From: Paenibacillus soyae
GTDB lineage: Bacteria > Bacillota > Bacilli > Paenibacillales > Paenibacillaceae
NCBI RefSeq assembly: GCF_024623455.1
Contig: NZ_JANIPJ010000009.1
Location: 124,001 to 188,000 of the forward strand
Direction of reading: 5' to 3'
DNA: 64,000 nucleotides
Numbering within the stretch: position 1 is the first letter of the stretch; every line of letters starts with the position of its first letter. Below are positions 28,932 through 39,074 of the stretch, piece after piece. The notes under the pieces are model-generated. The model had not been told where the DNA came from and made no database searches. It was given only the letters and a program-made list of their open reading frames with translations. The translations under genes and the position numbers were made by a program.

Positions 28932-29729
28932 ATGAACGCGATCGTAGAAGGGTTTCCCATTTTTTTGCTGATTTTTTGTCGAATTACTGCGTTTTTCGTC
29001 GTCGCTCCTGTCTTTTCTTCGCGAGGCGTGCCGAATACGTTCAAGATTGGAATAGGTTTTTTTATTTCCCTGATCGTATTCCTCTCTTACGGGATGGAGC
29101 AAAGCATCGTTCTCGACGCGCAGTATGTGCTATCCGTGATCCGGGAGATCATTATCGGGTTGTTGATCGGCTTCGTCACTTATCTGTTCTTCATGGCGGT
29201 ACAGACCGCCGGAGCATTGATGGATATGCAGATCGGCTTCGCGATGGCGAACGTCGTCGACCCGCACACGGGAGTAACGGCGCCGCTGCTCGGCAATTTC
29301 AAGTACATGCTGATGCTGGTTGTGTTCCTGATGATGAACGGTCACCATCATATGCTGATCGGTCTTATGGACAGCTATCAGTGGATGCCGCTGCAGAACG
29401 AATTGTTCGCCAGGCTGGCGAGCGGAGACATTACCGATTTTTTGATCCGGGTGTTCAGCAACACGTTTCTGCTGTCGCTGCAGGTTGCCGCGCCGCTGGT
29501 CGTAGCGATGTTTCTGACGGACCTGGGACTTGGCTTTCTAACGAAGACCGCGCCGCAATTCAACGTATTTGTTATCGGCGTTCCGTTGAAATTAATGTTA
29601 GGGATGTTTTTGATTGTCCTGCTTATGCCGAGCCTTGCTATTTTGTTCGAGAAATTGTTCTCGATCATGTTCGATTCGCTGGAGCAATTGTTCGCAATCA
29701 TGCAGGGAGCGCCGAAGGAAGGACCATAG
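28932..29729 (+). CDS. fliR: Flagellar export gate protein FliR
   Basis: FliR completes the FliPQR gate. The 265-residue protein has about six hydrophobic helices and the motifs RITAFFVVAPVFSSRGVPNT, GEQ-like ALMDMQIGFAMANVVDP and, near the end, PQFNVFVIGVPLKLMLGMF. It lies 12 bases after fliQ. Confidence 0.96.
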   Translation: MNAIVEGFPIFLLIFCRITAFFVVAPVFSSRGVPNTFKIGIGFFISLIVFLSYGMEQSIVLDAQYVLSVIREIIIGLLIGFVTYLFFMAVQTAGALMDMQIGFAMANVVDPHTGVTAPLLGNFKYMLMLVVFLMMNGHHHMLIGLMDSYQWMPLQNELFARLASGDITDFLIRVFSNTFLLSLQVAAPLVVAMFLTDLGLGFLTKTAPQFNVFVIGVPLKLMLGMFLIVLLMPSLAILFEKLFSIMFDSLEQLFAIMQGAPKEGP

Positions 29730-29741
29730 GAGGCTTACAAG

Positions 29742-30833
29742 GTGCGCAAATTTCGCTTTCAACTGGATTTGCAATTATTCACCGGAGAGAAAACGGAAAA
29801 AGCGACGCCAAAGAAGCGCCGGGAAGCCAGAAAGAAAGGGCAGGTCGCTAAATCCCAGGATCTCCCCGCAGCCATGATTCTTCTGTTCGTCTTCGCTTCG
29901 TTCATGATGCTGGGCGACTACTATAAATCAAGAATCAACGGCATGTTCGGCGGATTATTCGAGCACTGGCTGACCATGGAGCTGACAACCGCCAACGTCA
30001 TGGAGCTGTTCCTCAACATTACCGTGGAGTGCCTTATGATGCTGCTGCCCATATTCGCCATCGTTATGCTGGCGGGTATTGTCGGCAACATCATGCAATT
30101 CGGATTTTTGTTAACGGGCGAAGGGCTTAAGGTCCAACTCAAAAAATTGAATCCGATCGAAGGCTTTAAACGGATTTTTGCCGTAAGAAGCTTGGTGGAA
30201 TTTCTCAAGAGCATCCTGAAGGTTACGATAATCGGCACGCTGGTTTACTCGACCATCATGCGCCAATGGGACAAGATGCTGTCGCTGTCCAGCATGCCCC
30301 TCGAATCCATCTTTTCTTTTACGGCGGGATTGACGATAAGTTTGGGGCTGCAGATCGGTGCCGTTATGGCCGTTCTTGCTTTATTGGACTGGATGTATCA
30401 GAAGTACGAGCACGAAAAGAGCTTGAGAATGTCCAAGCAGGACATTAAAGACGAATACAAGAAATCGGAAGGCGATCCGATGATCAAAGGCCGGATTCGC
30501 GAAAGACAGCGCAAGATGGCGCTGCAACGAATGATGCAGGATGTTCCCAAAGCCGACGTCGTCATTACGAACCCAACCCACTTCGCCATCGCTTTGAAGT
30601 ACGACGCTTCCAAGATGGAAGCCCCGACCATATTAGCGAAAGGCATGGATCATGTGGCCTTGCGCATCAGGGAGATTGCCAAGGAGAACGGCGTCCTCAC
30701 CATGGAAAACAAGCCGCTTGCCAGAGCGCTGTACGAACGAGCAGAGATCGGGGACGTGATCCCGGCCGACTTGTTCCAAGCGGTAGCCGAGGTGCTGGCT
30801 TACGTATATAAAATGAAGGGCCGCCGGAAGTAA
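29742..30833 (+). CDS. flhB: Flagellar export switch protein FlhB
   Basis: FlhB switches export from hook to filament substrates by self-cleavage. The 363-residue protein has an N-terminal charged segment (GEKTEKATPKKRREARKKG), four membrane helices, and the cleavage motif NPTH at residues 277-280 in VITNPTHFAIALKYD. The C-terminal domain ends VAEVLAYVYKMKGRRK. It starts with GTG after AGGAGG. A stand-alone homologue of its C-domain is encoded at 168-479. Confidence 0.97.
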   Translation: MRKFRFQLDLQLFTGEKTEKATPKKRREARKKGQVAKSQDLPAAMILLFVFASFMMLGDYYKSRINGMFGGLFEHWLTMELTTANVMELFLNITVECLMMLLPIFAIVMLAGIVGNIMQFGFLLTGEGLKVQLKKLNPIEGFKRIFAVRSLVEFLKSILKVTIIGTLVYSTIMRQWDKMLSLSSMPLESIFSFTAGLTISLGLQIGAVMAVLALLDWMYQKYEHEKSLRMSKQDIKDEYKKSEGDPMIKGRIRERQRKMALQRMMQDVPKADVVITNPTHFAIALKYDASKMEAPTILAKGMDHVALRIREIAKENGVLTMENKPLARALYERAEIGDVIPADLFQAVAEVLAYVYKMKGRRK

Positions 30834-30878
30834 TCGCGGTTGCGCAAGATGACATCGCAGAAGAAGGAGGAAGCCATC

Positions 30879-32909
30879 ATGAAACCAAAAGATCTTATTA
30901 TCATTCTGGGTATTATCGGTATCGTCCTCATGATGATTATTCCGGTTCCGATCATTCTGATCGACATCCTTCTTATCTTGAACATATCGATTGCGTTAAT
31001 GATTTTGTTAGTCTCCATGAATACGAAGGAAGCACTGGACTTCTCCATCTTCCCGTCGCTATTGCTCATTACGACATTGTTCAGGCTGGCATTGTCGATC
31101 TCGACGACTCGCAGCATCTTGCAGAACGCGGAAGCAGGCGAGGTAATCGCCACGTTCGGCAGCTGGGTCGGGGGCGGCGAGGTCGTCATCGGATTTATCG
31201 TCTTCCTTATTCTCGTCGTCGTTCAATTCATCGTGATTACGAAAGGCTCGGAGCGGGTAGCCGAGGTTGCGGCAAGATTTACGCTCGACGCGATGCCAGG
31301 TAAGCAGATGAGCATCGACGCCGACCTGAACTCGGGACTTATTAATGAACAGCAAGCGAAGGAACGCCGGTCCAAGATCGAACGCGAAGCCGATTTCTAC
31401 GGCGCGATGGACGGTGCTATGAAATTCGTAAAAGGCGACGCGATCGCAACAATCATCATTTTGATCATCAACTTGATTGGCGGCTTCATTGTCGGCATGG
31501 CGATGCACGGCATGCCGTTCGCGGAATCGCTTCAAACGTTTTCGATTCTGACGATCGGCGACGGACTTGTTGCCCAAATTCCGGCTTTGCTTATCTCGAC
31601 GGCTGCAGGCTTGATCGTTACCCGCGCCGCTTCGGACGGCAATTTGTCCGAGGATGTAACGGGACAGCTGCTCAAGTATCCGAAGATGCTGTACGTCGCG
31701 GCCGCTACGGTTGCCGTGCTTGGTCTTACGCCAATCGGAATTCTAGTCACATGGCCGTTCGCGGGGCTTCTGGCGTTCGGCGCTTATACGATGCAGAAGA
31801 AGATGGTCAAGCGGCAGGAGCAGGAGGACCTGCTTGTCGAAGAGCAGCAGATCGAAGAGGTCCGCAGTCCGGAGAGCGTCATCAGCTTGCTGCAAGTGGA
31901 TCCTATTGAATTCGAGTTCGGCTATGGCTTGATTCCGCTTGCCGATACGCAGCAAGGCGGCGATTTGCTTGACCGGATCATCATGATCCGCAGGCAGTGC
32001 GCACTGGAGCTTGGCCTTGTCGTGCCGGTTATTCGGATTCGCGACAACATTCAGCTCCGTCCCAATGAATATGTCATCAAGATTAAAGGGAACACGGTCG
32101 CTCGCGGCGATCTGTTGCTGAATCACTATTTAGCGATGAGTCCAGGCTTTGACGACGACTCCGTCGTCGGCATTGAGACAACCGAACCGGCGTTCGGATT
32201 GCCGGCTATTTGGATTGACGAAGCCATGAAGGAAAGAGCCGAGCTGTCCGGCTATACGGTTGTCGATCCTCCTTCGGTCGTGGCGACCCATTTGACCGAG
32301 ATCGTGAAACGCCATGCCCATGAGCTGATCGGCCGCCAAGAAGCAAAAATGCTGGTGGAGAATGTAAAAGAATCGTATCCGGCGCTTATCGAAGAACTTA
32401 TACCATCCATTCTAACCATCGGCGACGTTCAGAAGGTTCTTGCAAAGCTTCTGAAAGAAAAAGTATCTATTCGGGACTTGGTTACCATATTCGAAGCGCT
32501 GGCTGACCATGGCCATTATACAAAGGATCCCGATATATTGACGGAGTATGTAAGACAGGCATTATCCAGACAGATTACGCAACAGTTCGCTCCGGGCGGG
32601 GATACGCTGAAGGTCATTACCGTCGGCCCGCAGCTCGAGAAGAAGATCGCGGAATCGGTGCAACAAACGGATCAGGGAAGCTACATCGCCCTGGATCCCG
32701 TGTCGACGCAGCAGATCTATCATAAATTGAACGAGCACGTGAATCGTCAAATACAATCCGGACAACAGCCGATTGTTCTTGCATCGCCGACGATTCGGAT
32801 GTACTTGCGCCAAATTATCGAAAGAACGATGCAGGAAGTTCCGGTTTTGTCGTACAGCGAGCTGGAGCCTTCCGTTGAAGTACAAAGCGTAGGGGTGGTG
32901 AATCTATGA
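30879..32909 (+). CDS. flhA: Flagellar export gate protein FlhA
   Basis: FlhA is the large export gate protein whose cytoplasmic ring receives substrates. From ATG 30879 it is 676 residues, with about eight membrane helices in the first half. The family signature is TKGSERVAEVAARFTLDAMP followed by GKQMSIDADLNSGLI. The C-terminal cytoplasmic domain begins near residue 330. The open frame reaches back to 30840, but AGGAGG nine bases before 30879 decides the start. flhF overlaps by four bases. Confidence 0.96.
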   Translation: MKPKDLIIILGIIGIVLMMIIPVPIILIDILLILNISIALMILLVSMNTKEALDFSIFPSLLLITTLFRLALSISTTRSILQNAEAGEVIATFGSWVGGGEVVIGFIVFLILVVVQFIVITKGSERVAEVAARFTLDAMPGKQMSIDADLNSGLINEQQAKERRSKIEREADFYGAMDGAMKFVKGDAIATIIILIINLIGGFIVGMAMHGMPFAESLQTFSILTIGDGLVAQIPALLISTAAGLIVTRAASDGNLSEDVTGQLLKYPKMLYVAAATVAVLGLTPIGILVTWPFAGLLAFGAYTMQKKMVKRQEQEDLLVEEQQIEEVRSPESVISLLQVDPIEFEFGYGLIPLADTQQGGDLLDRIIMIRRQCALELGLVVPVIRIRDNIQLRPNEYVIKIKGNTVARGDLLLNHYLAMSPGFDDDSVVGIETTEPAFGLPAIWIDEAMKERAELSGYTVVDPPSVVATHLTEIVKRHAHELIGRQEAKMLVENVKESYPALIEELIPSILTIGDVQKVLAKLLKEKVSIRDLVTIFEALADHGHYTKDPDILTEYVRQALSRQITQQFAPGGDTLKVITVGPQLEKKIAESVQQTDQGSYIALDPVSTQQIYHKLNEHVNRQIQSGQQPIVLASPTIRMYLRQIIERTMQEVPVLSYSELEPSVEVQSVGVVNL

Positions 32910-34147
32910 GAGTAAAGCGATACGTGGTCAACGCATTGCCGGAGGCGGTGTCCCGAATTCGAACTGAATTAGGCAAAGATGCCGTTATACTGGACACGAA
33001 AGAAATCAAGGTTGGCGGCTTCATGGGGATGTTCCGCAAGAAAAAGATGGAGGTTATTGCTGCCGTCGAAACGAACTCGCCCAAACAACCGGATCCGGCG
33101 CCGCGTAAAGCAACTCCTGAGGTTCACGCTGTCGTGGAGCAAATCTTGCAGACGGCTCAGCGCGGGACGAGTGCCGGGACGGCCGTCATGGAACCGCCTG
33201 CAGCGGCTGCACCTTCGCCTGCTGCTGTCGAAGCGCAGCCTCCAAAATCGGCGGAACGGGAAAATAAAGAGCAGTATATCCTAAACGAAATTCGAGATTT
33301 GCGGGAGTATATGATTAAGCTTTCCAAGCAGCAAAGCCTCCTTCATGAGATGTCGGAGCCGATGCTGCAGCTGAAGGAAAGATTGCAGCAGCAGGAGCTT
33401 GACGAGGAGTGGATCGAGAAGCTCGTCGAAGAGCTTCTCGAGAAGCAGAAGCGCGAAAACCGTTCGTTCCAGAAGGAGGAGGTTTGGCAGCAAGCCAAAT
33501 CGATAATGGCCGGATGGCTCGAGCCTTTCAGCAACGCGGATATAAGCAGCGAGGCGCGGATCGTTCATTTCGTCGGTCCGACGGGTGTCGGGAAGACGAC
33601 GACGATTGCCAAGCTCGCCGCCGATCAAACGATTAAACGCGGCAAAAAGGTTGGTTTTATTACTTCAGATACGTATAGAATCGCGGCCGTCGATCAGCTT
33701 CGCACCTATGCGAACATCTTAAATGTACCGCTGGAGGTCGTGTTCTCGCCTTCCGATCTGCCGAAAGCCTATAAAGGACTGGCAGAACGGGATTTGATTT
33801 TTATGGATACGGCAGGAAGAAACTTCCGCAGCGAGCTATACGTTTCGGAAGTGATTAGTCTTCTGCAATCTAACGAGCCGAACGAGACGATTCTGGTTCT
33901 GAGTCTCACCGGAAAAACGACGGATATGTCCATTATCGCGGATCGTTTCACGAAATACGGAATTCGTAAAGTCCTGTTCACGAAGCTGGACGAAACGACC
34001 GTATTTGGAGCCATCCTTAACTTGATCCTTAAATATCAGCTGCAACCGACCTATTTGGCCAGCGGCCAAACCGTACCAGATGATATCGAGCGATTCCGGG
34101 TAAGCCTTTACCTGGATAAGCTGTTAGGAGACGGCGAAAATGAATGA
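32906..34147 (+). CDS. flhF: SRP-type GTPase FlhF
   Basis: FlhF is an SRP-family GTPase that controls flagellar position and number. The 413-residue protein has a basic N-domain (MRVKRYVVNALPEAVSRI), a Pro/Ala-rich stretch at about 90-115, and the GTPase core with G1 GPTGVGKTT at residues 224-232. Further motifs are KVGFITSDTYRIAAVDQL and DLIFMDTAGRNFRS. It overlaps flhA and flhG, its regulator partner. Confidence 0.96.
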   Translation: MRVKRYVVNALPEAVSRIRTELGKDAVILDTKEIKVGGFMGMFRKKKMEVIAAVETNSPKQPDPAPRKATPEVHAVVEQILQTAQRGTSAGTAVMEPPAAAAPSPAAVEAQPPKSAERENKEQYILNEIRDLREYMIKLSKQQSLLHEMSEPMLQLKERLQQQELDEEWIEKLVEELLEKQKRENRSFQKEEVWQQAKSIMAGWLEPFSNADISSEARIVHFVGPTGVGKTTTIAKLAADQTIKRGKKVGFITSDTYRIAAVDQLRTYANILNVPLEVVFSPSDLPKAYKGLAERDLIFMDTAGRNFRSELYVSEVISLLQSNEPNETILVLSLTGKTTDMSIIADRFTKYGIRKVLFTKLDETTVFGAILNLILKYQLQPTYLASGQTVPDDIERFRVSLYLDKLLGDGENE

Positions 34148-35009
34148 TCAGGCTGAAGCGCTGCGCAATTTGGTCAGACAGCAGGAGCATCGCACAGACC
34201 AGAAAAATACACGAATCGTCACCGTAACAAGCGGTAAGGGCGGAGTGGGGAAATCGAATTTCAGCTTGAACTTCGCTATCGCGCTTAGGCGGCTAGGCCA
34301 GAAGGTGCTCGTGTTCGACGCCGATATCGGGATGGCGAATATCGATGTGCTAATGGGCAGAACATCTACTTACAGCCTGTATCATCTTCTAAAGCAAGAG
34401 AAGACGATATGGGATATTGTGTCGGTTGGTCCCGAGGACATCCACTATATCGCGGGTGGTTCCGGCTTTAAAGATTTGTTGGAGCTTTCGGACGATCAAC
34501 TGAACCGGTTCGCGAGCGAAATCGAAAAGCTCCACGGCGAATACGACGTTATTCTCTTCGATACCGGAGCGGGTTTGTCTAAGGAAACGGTCAAATTCAT
34601 CTCATCCGCACAAGAGACGATCGTGGTCACAACCCCTGAACCGACGTCCATTACCGACGCATATGCACTGATTAAGATGGTGAAGGCCATGGATATGAGC
34701 ATCGCTTTCAAGCTGGTGGTCAATCGATCCTCGGATCACAGGGAAGGCAAGGAAACGGCTCAGAAGATCAGCCTTGTGGCTAACCGCTTCCTGCAGTCCG
34801 AGCTTCCGACACTCGGGATTTTGCCGGACGATCCTCTCGTATCCAAGGCCGTTAAGCGGCAGGTGCCTTTCATCATTGCGTTCCCGGACAGCGATGCGGC
34901 AGTCGCTCTGACGCGAATAGCCAGACAATTTCTGGACATTCCTCAGAATAGCGGCGACAACAACGGCGTCAAAGGATTTTTGACAAAATTATTCAGGCTT
35001 TCGAGATGA
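34140..35009 (+). CDS. flhG: MinD-like ATPase FlhG (YlxH)
   Basis: FlhG stimulates FlhF GTPase and controls flagellar number. The 289-residue protein has an N-terminal Gln-containing activator segment (EALRNLVRQQEH) that in this family contacts FlhF. The deviant Walker A is GKGGVGKSN (Gly32 to Asn40), followed by LVFDADIGMANIDVLMG. A C-terminal segment near the end (GVKGFLTKLFRLS) may be the membrane-targeting helix. It overlaps flhF by eight bases. Confidence 0.96.
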   Translation: MNDQAEALRNLVRQQEHRTDQKNTRIVTVTSGKGGVGKSNFSLNFAIALRRLGQKVLVFDADIGMANIDVLMGRTSTYSLYHLLKQEKTIWDIVSVGPEDIHYIAGGSGFKDLLELSDDQLNRFASEIEKLHGEYDVILFDTGAGLSKETVKFISSAQETIVVTTPEPTSITDAYALIKMVKAMDMSIAFKLVVNRSSDHREGKETAQKISLVANRFLQSELPTLGILPDDPLVSKAVKRQVPFIIAFPDSDAAVALTRIARQFLDIPQNSGDNNGVKGFLTKLFRLSR

Positions 35010-35034
35010 TCCTTTGGAATTGAGGTGGGATGAG

Positions 35035-36489
35035 ATGGCACCATATCGCGTTCTAGTAGTGGATGATTCCGCCTTCATGCGGAAAATAATTAGCGACCTT
35101 ATCCTTCAGGACGGACAGTTCGAGATTACGGCTACCGCTGCAGACGGTCTTGAAGCCGTTACGGCAGCCGCTGACATGAAGCCCGATGTCATTACGATGG
35201 ATTTGGAAATGCCCAAAATGAACGGAATCGAAGCCCTGCAGCTGATTATGAAGGCAAGGCCGGTACCGATTATCATGTTGTCGGGAATTAGCGAGGACAA
35301 CACGAGAGATACGATCAAGGCTCTGCAGTTCGGCGCATTCGATTTTATACGCAAACCATCCATCGGAACGTCTGGGGACGATATTCTTCAAGTCGGGGAG
35401 CAGCTGCTGGAGAAGCTCCGCGCCGCGGTTTATGCCAAACGAAGCAGCGGCGTATTGCTTGCCGAGTCGCCGAAATCGCCGATTGCCCCCGAGCCGCCAA
35501 AGCTGCCTTCCCAAACGGAGCCGTTTAAGAAGCCGCTCAGGTCAAGTACCATCGAGCCAATCAGCGGCAGCGGCAATGCGGCAACCCCGCAAAAGCCCTT
35601 GCATAATCCGGCGGCCGGGCTTAAGGACAAGGAAAACAAGAAGAGCGGGTCTTCCATTTTAGAAAAACCAAAAATCAGCCTCCCGAAAACGGAAAAACCG
35701 GGGCCGCTTAAGCCAGAGCGAGCGGAAGCTCCAAAGCCTTCAGCTAACAAAACCGATACTAAGCTTACGAAGGCATTGCCTAAAAACGAGCTTAACAGTC
35801 GAGCGGATAAAATAAAGGAGTCTTCTCCGGTTAAACCACCTGAAGTCAAACCGGTTCCTGCCGCGAAGCCTTCAGCGCCAAAAAATCGGATGGAAAGCAA
35901 ACCTTCGGCTTTCAAGCATGTCGTTGCGATCGGGACTTCGACAGGAGGACCCAGAGCTTTGCATGAGGTGGTTTGCTCGCTGCCTGCCAATTTCCCGGCT
36001 CCCGTCCTAATCGTGCAGCATATGCCGCCTCGTTTCACGAAGTCGCTTGCTCAGCGTTTAGACAGCTTCAGCGAATTAACCGTCGTGGAAGCCGAGCAAG
36101 GGATGCGGGTAGCCGTAGGACATGCGTACATCGCTCCCGGCGGTTATCATATGGAGCTCATCAAGGACGGAGCGGGTTTTGCGATAAGGCTCACGGAAGC
36201 TCCTCAGCGCAATGGGCACCGGCCATCGGTCGACGTCATGTTCGAATCGCTTTTAGGCTTCCGCGAGCTGGAGAGACATGCGGTAATTATGACGGGCATG
36301 GGCAGCGACGGGGCCAAGGGCATGAAAGCTTTGGCGGATAACGGAGCGGCCACGACGATCGCCGAATCGGAGGATACGTGCATTGTCTACGGCATGCCAC
36401 GTTCAGCCGTCGAAAGCGGCGCGGCTAGAACGGTGCTACCGCTTCACAATATTGCGTCCAAGCTTGTTAGCGCCGTGTCGATGCCATGA
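35035..36489 (+). CDS. cheB: Chemotaxis glutamate methylesterase/deamidase CheB
   Basis: CheB removes receptor methyl groups when phosphorylated by CheA. The 484-residue protein has an N-terminal receiver domain with Asp56 in ITMDLEMPKMNG, and a C-terminal methylesterase domain from about 290 with catalytic Ser302 (AIGTSTGGP), His in IVQHMPPRF and Asp in MTGMGSDGAKGM. A linker of about 165 residues, rich in Lys, Pro, Ser and Glu, separates them; most CheB proteins have one of roughly 30. ATG 35035 follows GAGGTGGGA. Confidence 0.95.
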   Translation: MAPYRVLVVDDSAFMRKIISDLILQDGQFEITATAADGLEAVTAAADMKPDVITMDLEMPKMNGIEALQLIMKARPVPIIMLSGISEDNTRDTIKALQFGAFDFIRKPSIGTSGDDILQVGEQLLEKLRAAVYAKRSSGVLLAESPKSPIAPEPPKLPSQTEPFKKPLRSSTIEPISGSGNAATPQKPLHNPAAGLKDKENKKSGSSILEKPKISLPKTEKPGPLKPERAEAPKPSANKTDTKLTKALPKNELNSRADKIKESSPVKPPEVKPVPAAKPSAPKNRMESKPSAFKHVVAIGTSTGGPRALHEVVCSLPANFPAPVLIVQHMPPRFTKSLAQRLDSFSELTVVEAEQGMRVAVGHAYIAPGGYHMELIKDGAGFAIRLTEAPQRNGHRPSVDVMFESLLGFRELERHAVIMTGMGSDGAKGMKALADNGAATTIAESEDTCIVYGMPRSAVESGAARTVLPLHNIASKLVSAVSMP

Positions 36490-36540
36490 TGGGATTACGG
36501 CTTCTTGTAGAAGGATTATTAAAATAGGAGGTGCTAGAAA

Positions 36541-38595
36541 ATGGATATGAACGCGTATTTGTCCATGTTTATCGATGAATCGAATGATCATCTGCAATCC
36601 TTGAACGAAAATCTGCTCCAGTTGGAAAGCAACCCCGAAGACTTGAGCATCGTACAATCCATCTTCCGCTCGGCACATACGCTCAAAGGCATGTCCGCGA
36701 CGATGGGATTCGAAGATTTGGCCGCCTTGACGCACGAGATGGAAAACGTGCTCGATCTGGTCCGCAACAGCAAGCTGAAGATGGACAGCTTTATTTTCGA
36801 TACGCTGTTCAAGGGCTTGGATGCCCTTGAGGCCATGGTGCAGGACATTATCGGAGGCGGCACCGGCAAAGCCGATGTGACGGCAATCGTAGCCGCGCTC
36901 CAATCGATTCTGAAAAGCGACTATAAGAGCGGGTCCGCGCCTTCCGCAAGCTCGGAAACGAGCGCGCCAGCAGGCGAAGAGAGCTCGGCGTCGCTGCTTG
37001 ATCAGTTCCAGTCATCCATTTTGCTGCAGTCGATGGAAACCGGTCACGAGCCTTATTACGTACAGGTTACGCTTGACGATAACTGCGTTCTGAAGGCCGC
37101 GAGAGCTTACATGGTGTTCGACGTGCTGGAACGTACTGGCGAGGTCGTCAAATCGGATCCGTCCGTCCAGGACTTGGAGCAGGAGAAATTCGACCGATCC
37201 TTTAAGGTGTTCACGATTTCGACGATTCCAGCAGCCTCGCTCCGCGAACAAATCGCTAACATTTCCGAGATCGCATCGGTAGAGGTTACTCCTCTCGATG
37301 CCGAATCGCTGGCCTCGCTGACTTCCGCGCCAGCGGCAGCGGCCGTGGAAGCTCCGCCAAAACCGGCGGAAGCTGAGGAGACTCCAGCGGCGAAGAAAGA
37401 AGCAGCAGAGACGGCCAAAAAGCCGGCAGCGGGAACGCAGGCCGTTGGCAGAACCATCCGCGTCGACATCGATCGGCTCGATACTTTGATGAATTTGTTC
37501 AGCGAGCTGTTGATCGACCGGGTTCGGTTAGAGCAGCTTGCAAGCGAGATCAAGCGCAACGACCTGACGGAGACGGTGGAGCATATGGCCCGCGTCAGCT
37601 CCGACTTGCAGAACATCGTGCTTAAGCTTCGCATGGTTCCGGTCGATTCCGTCTTCAATAGATTCCCGAGAATGGTGCGCGATCTCGCGAAGTCGCTCGA
37701 CAAAAAAATCGATCTCGTCATTACCGGCGCGGACACCGAGCTGGACCGTACCGTTATCGACGAAATCGGCGATCCGCTCGTCCACTTGCTCCGCAACTCC
37801 GTCGACCATGGCATCGAAACGACGGCGAAGCGTCTTGAGGCAGGCAAGCCGGAGACCGGCACGATCAACCTTCGCGCGTATCATAGCGGGAACCACGTCT
37901 TTATCGAGGTGGAAGAGGACGGCGCAGGCATCAATCAAGAAAAGGTGCTCAAGACTGCGATCAAAAACGGCGTCATTACCGAAGAGGAAAGCAAGAAGCT
38001 GAATTCGAACGAGATCAACATGCTTATATTTGCTCCAGGCTTCAGCACGGCCGATAAAATCTCGGATATCTCGGGACGCGGCGTCGGACTGGACGTCGTC
38101 AAAACCAAAATCACGTCGCTTGGCGGCAACGTGACCGTTCATTCCGAATTCGGCAAGGGCACCAAATTTTCCGTCCAGCTCCCGCTGACGCTCTCCATCA
38201 TTTCGGCCATGCTGATCAAGCTCGGTTCGGAGAAATACGCGATTCCGCTCACCTCGATTGTCGAGACGGGCATCGTGAAACGAAGCAGCATGCTGAACGT
38301 GCACGGAAACCGAATGATCAAGTTCCGCAACACCATCATTCCGGTCGTCTCGCTCAGCCAAGTGCTCGAATCGCCGGACTACGACGAGACGACGGAAGAA
38401 GAGAACGAAATGATCGTTATTCGCAAAGGCGAAAAATGGGCGGCCGTGCTTGTGGACGAGTTTATCGGCCAAAGCGAAATCGTCCTGAAATCGCTCGGTA
38501 AGTACTTAACGAATATTCATGCCATCTCCGGAGCCACGATTCTCGGCGACGGCCAAGTCGCGCTCATCATTGATCCGAACGCGTTAATTAAATAA
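36541..38595 (+). CDS. cheA: Chemotaxis histidine kinase CheA
   Basis: CheA is the receptor-coupled kinase that phosphorylates CheY and CheB. The 684-residue protein begins with an HPt domain with His46 in SAHTLKGMSATMGF. A P2-like segment and an Ala/Glu-rich linker (about 260-300) follow, then the dimerisation helices, the HATPase region (HLLRNSVDHGIE; SDISGRGVGLDVVKT) and the C-terminal CheW-like domain. AGGAGGTG precedes the ATG. Confidence 0.97.
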   Translation: MDMNAYLSMFIDESNDHLQSLNENLLQLESNPEDLSIVQSIFRSAHTLKGMSATMGFEDLAALTHEMENVLDLVRNSKLKMDSFIFDTLFKGLDALEAMVQDIIGGGTGKADVTAIVAALQSILKSDYKSGSAPSASSETSAPAGEESSASLLDQFQSSILLQSMETGHEPYYVQVTLDDNCVLKAARAYMVFDVLERTGEVVKSDPSVQDLEQEKFDRSFKVFTISTIPAASLREQIANISEIASVEVTPLDAESLASLTSAPAAAAVEAPPKPAEAEETPAAKKEAAETAKKPAAGTQAVGRTIRVDIDRLDTLMNLFSELLIDRVRLEQLASEIKRNDLTETVEHMARVSSDLQNIVLKLRMVPVDSVFNRFPRMVRDLAKSLDKKIDLVITGADTELDRTVIDEIGDPLVHLLRNSVDHGIETTAKRLEAGKPETGTINLRAYHSGNHVFIEVEEDGAGINQEKVLKTAIKNGVITEEESKKLNSNEINMLIFAPGFSTADKISDISGRGVGLDVVKTKITSLGGNVTVHSEFGKGTKFSVQLPLTLSIISAMLIKLGSEKYAIPLTSIVETGIVKRSSMLNVHGNRMIKFRNTIIPVVSLSQVLESPDYDETTEEENEMIVIRKGEKWAAVLVDEFIGQSEIVLKSLGKYLTNIHAISGATILGDGQVALIIDPNALIK

Positions 38596-38609
38596 GGGAG
38601 GTTATTGCG

Positions 38610-39071
38610 ATGGGTGAAGAATTAAAGGTGATCGTATTCGCGCTGGGCAATGAGGAATACGGAATTGAAGTGGATCGTGTGCGCACGATCGAAAGACTGT
38701 CGCCGATTACGCGCGTTCCCAAAACGGCCGCTTTCATCAAAGGCGTTATCAACCTTCGCGGCGTCGTCGTGCCGGTCATCGACTTAAGAGGCCGCTTTAA
38801 TCTGGAGGAGACGGCTCCAACCGAGCATTCCCGGATCATCGTAGTCGCCGTCGGAGAAGTTGAAGTCGGCTTTATCGTCGATTCGGCGAATGACGTTATC
38901 GATATCGACACGGACGACATCGACACGCCGCCGGAAATCGTGGGCGGAATCAAGGCTAAATACTTGCGGGGCATTGCCAAGCTTGGGGAAGGACGCCTGC
39001 TGATTATGCTGAATCTTGCGGAAGTGCTGAACCGTAATGAAATTGTTCAAATCGAGCAGCTTGAGGTTTAA
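38610..39071 (+). CDS. cheW: Chemotaxis coupling protein CheW
   Basis: CheW couples receptors to CheA. The 153-residue protein is a single CheW domain with LGNEEYGIEVDRVRTIERL, TRVPKTAAFIKGVINLRG and VVPVIDLRGRF. It lies between cheA and cheC. Confidence 0.96.
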   Translation: MGEELKVIVFALGNEEYGIEVDRVRTIERLSPITRVPKTAAFIKGVINLRGVVVPVIDLRGRFNLEETAPTEHSRIIVVAVGEVEVGFIVDSANDVIDIDTDDIDTPPEIVGGIKAKYLRGIAKLGEGRLLIMLNLAEVLNRNEIVQIEQLEV

Positions 39072-39074
39072 CCC

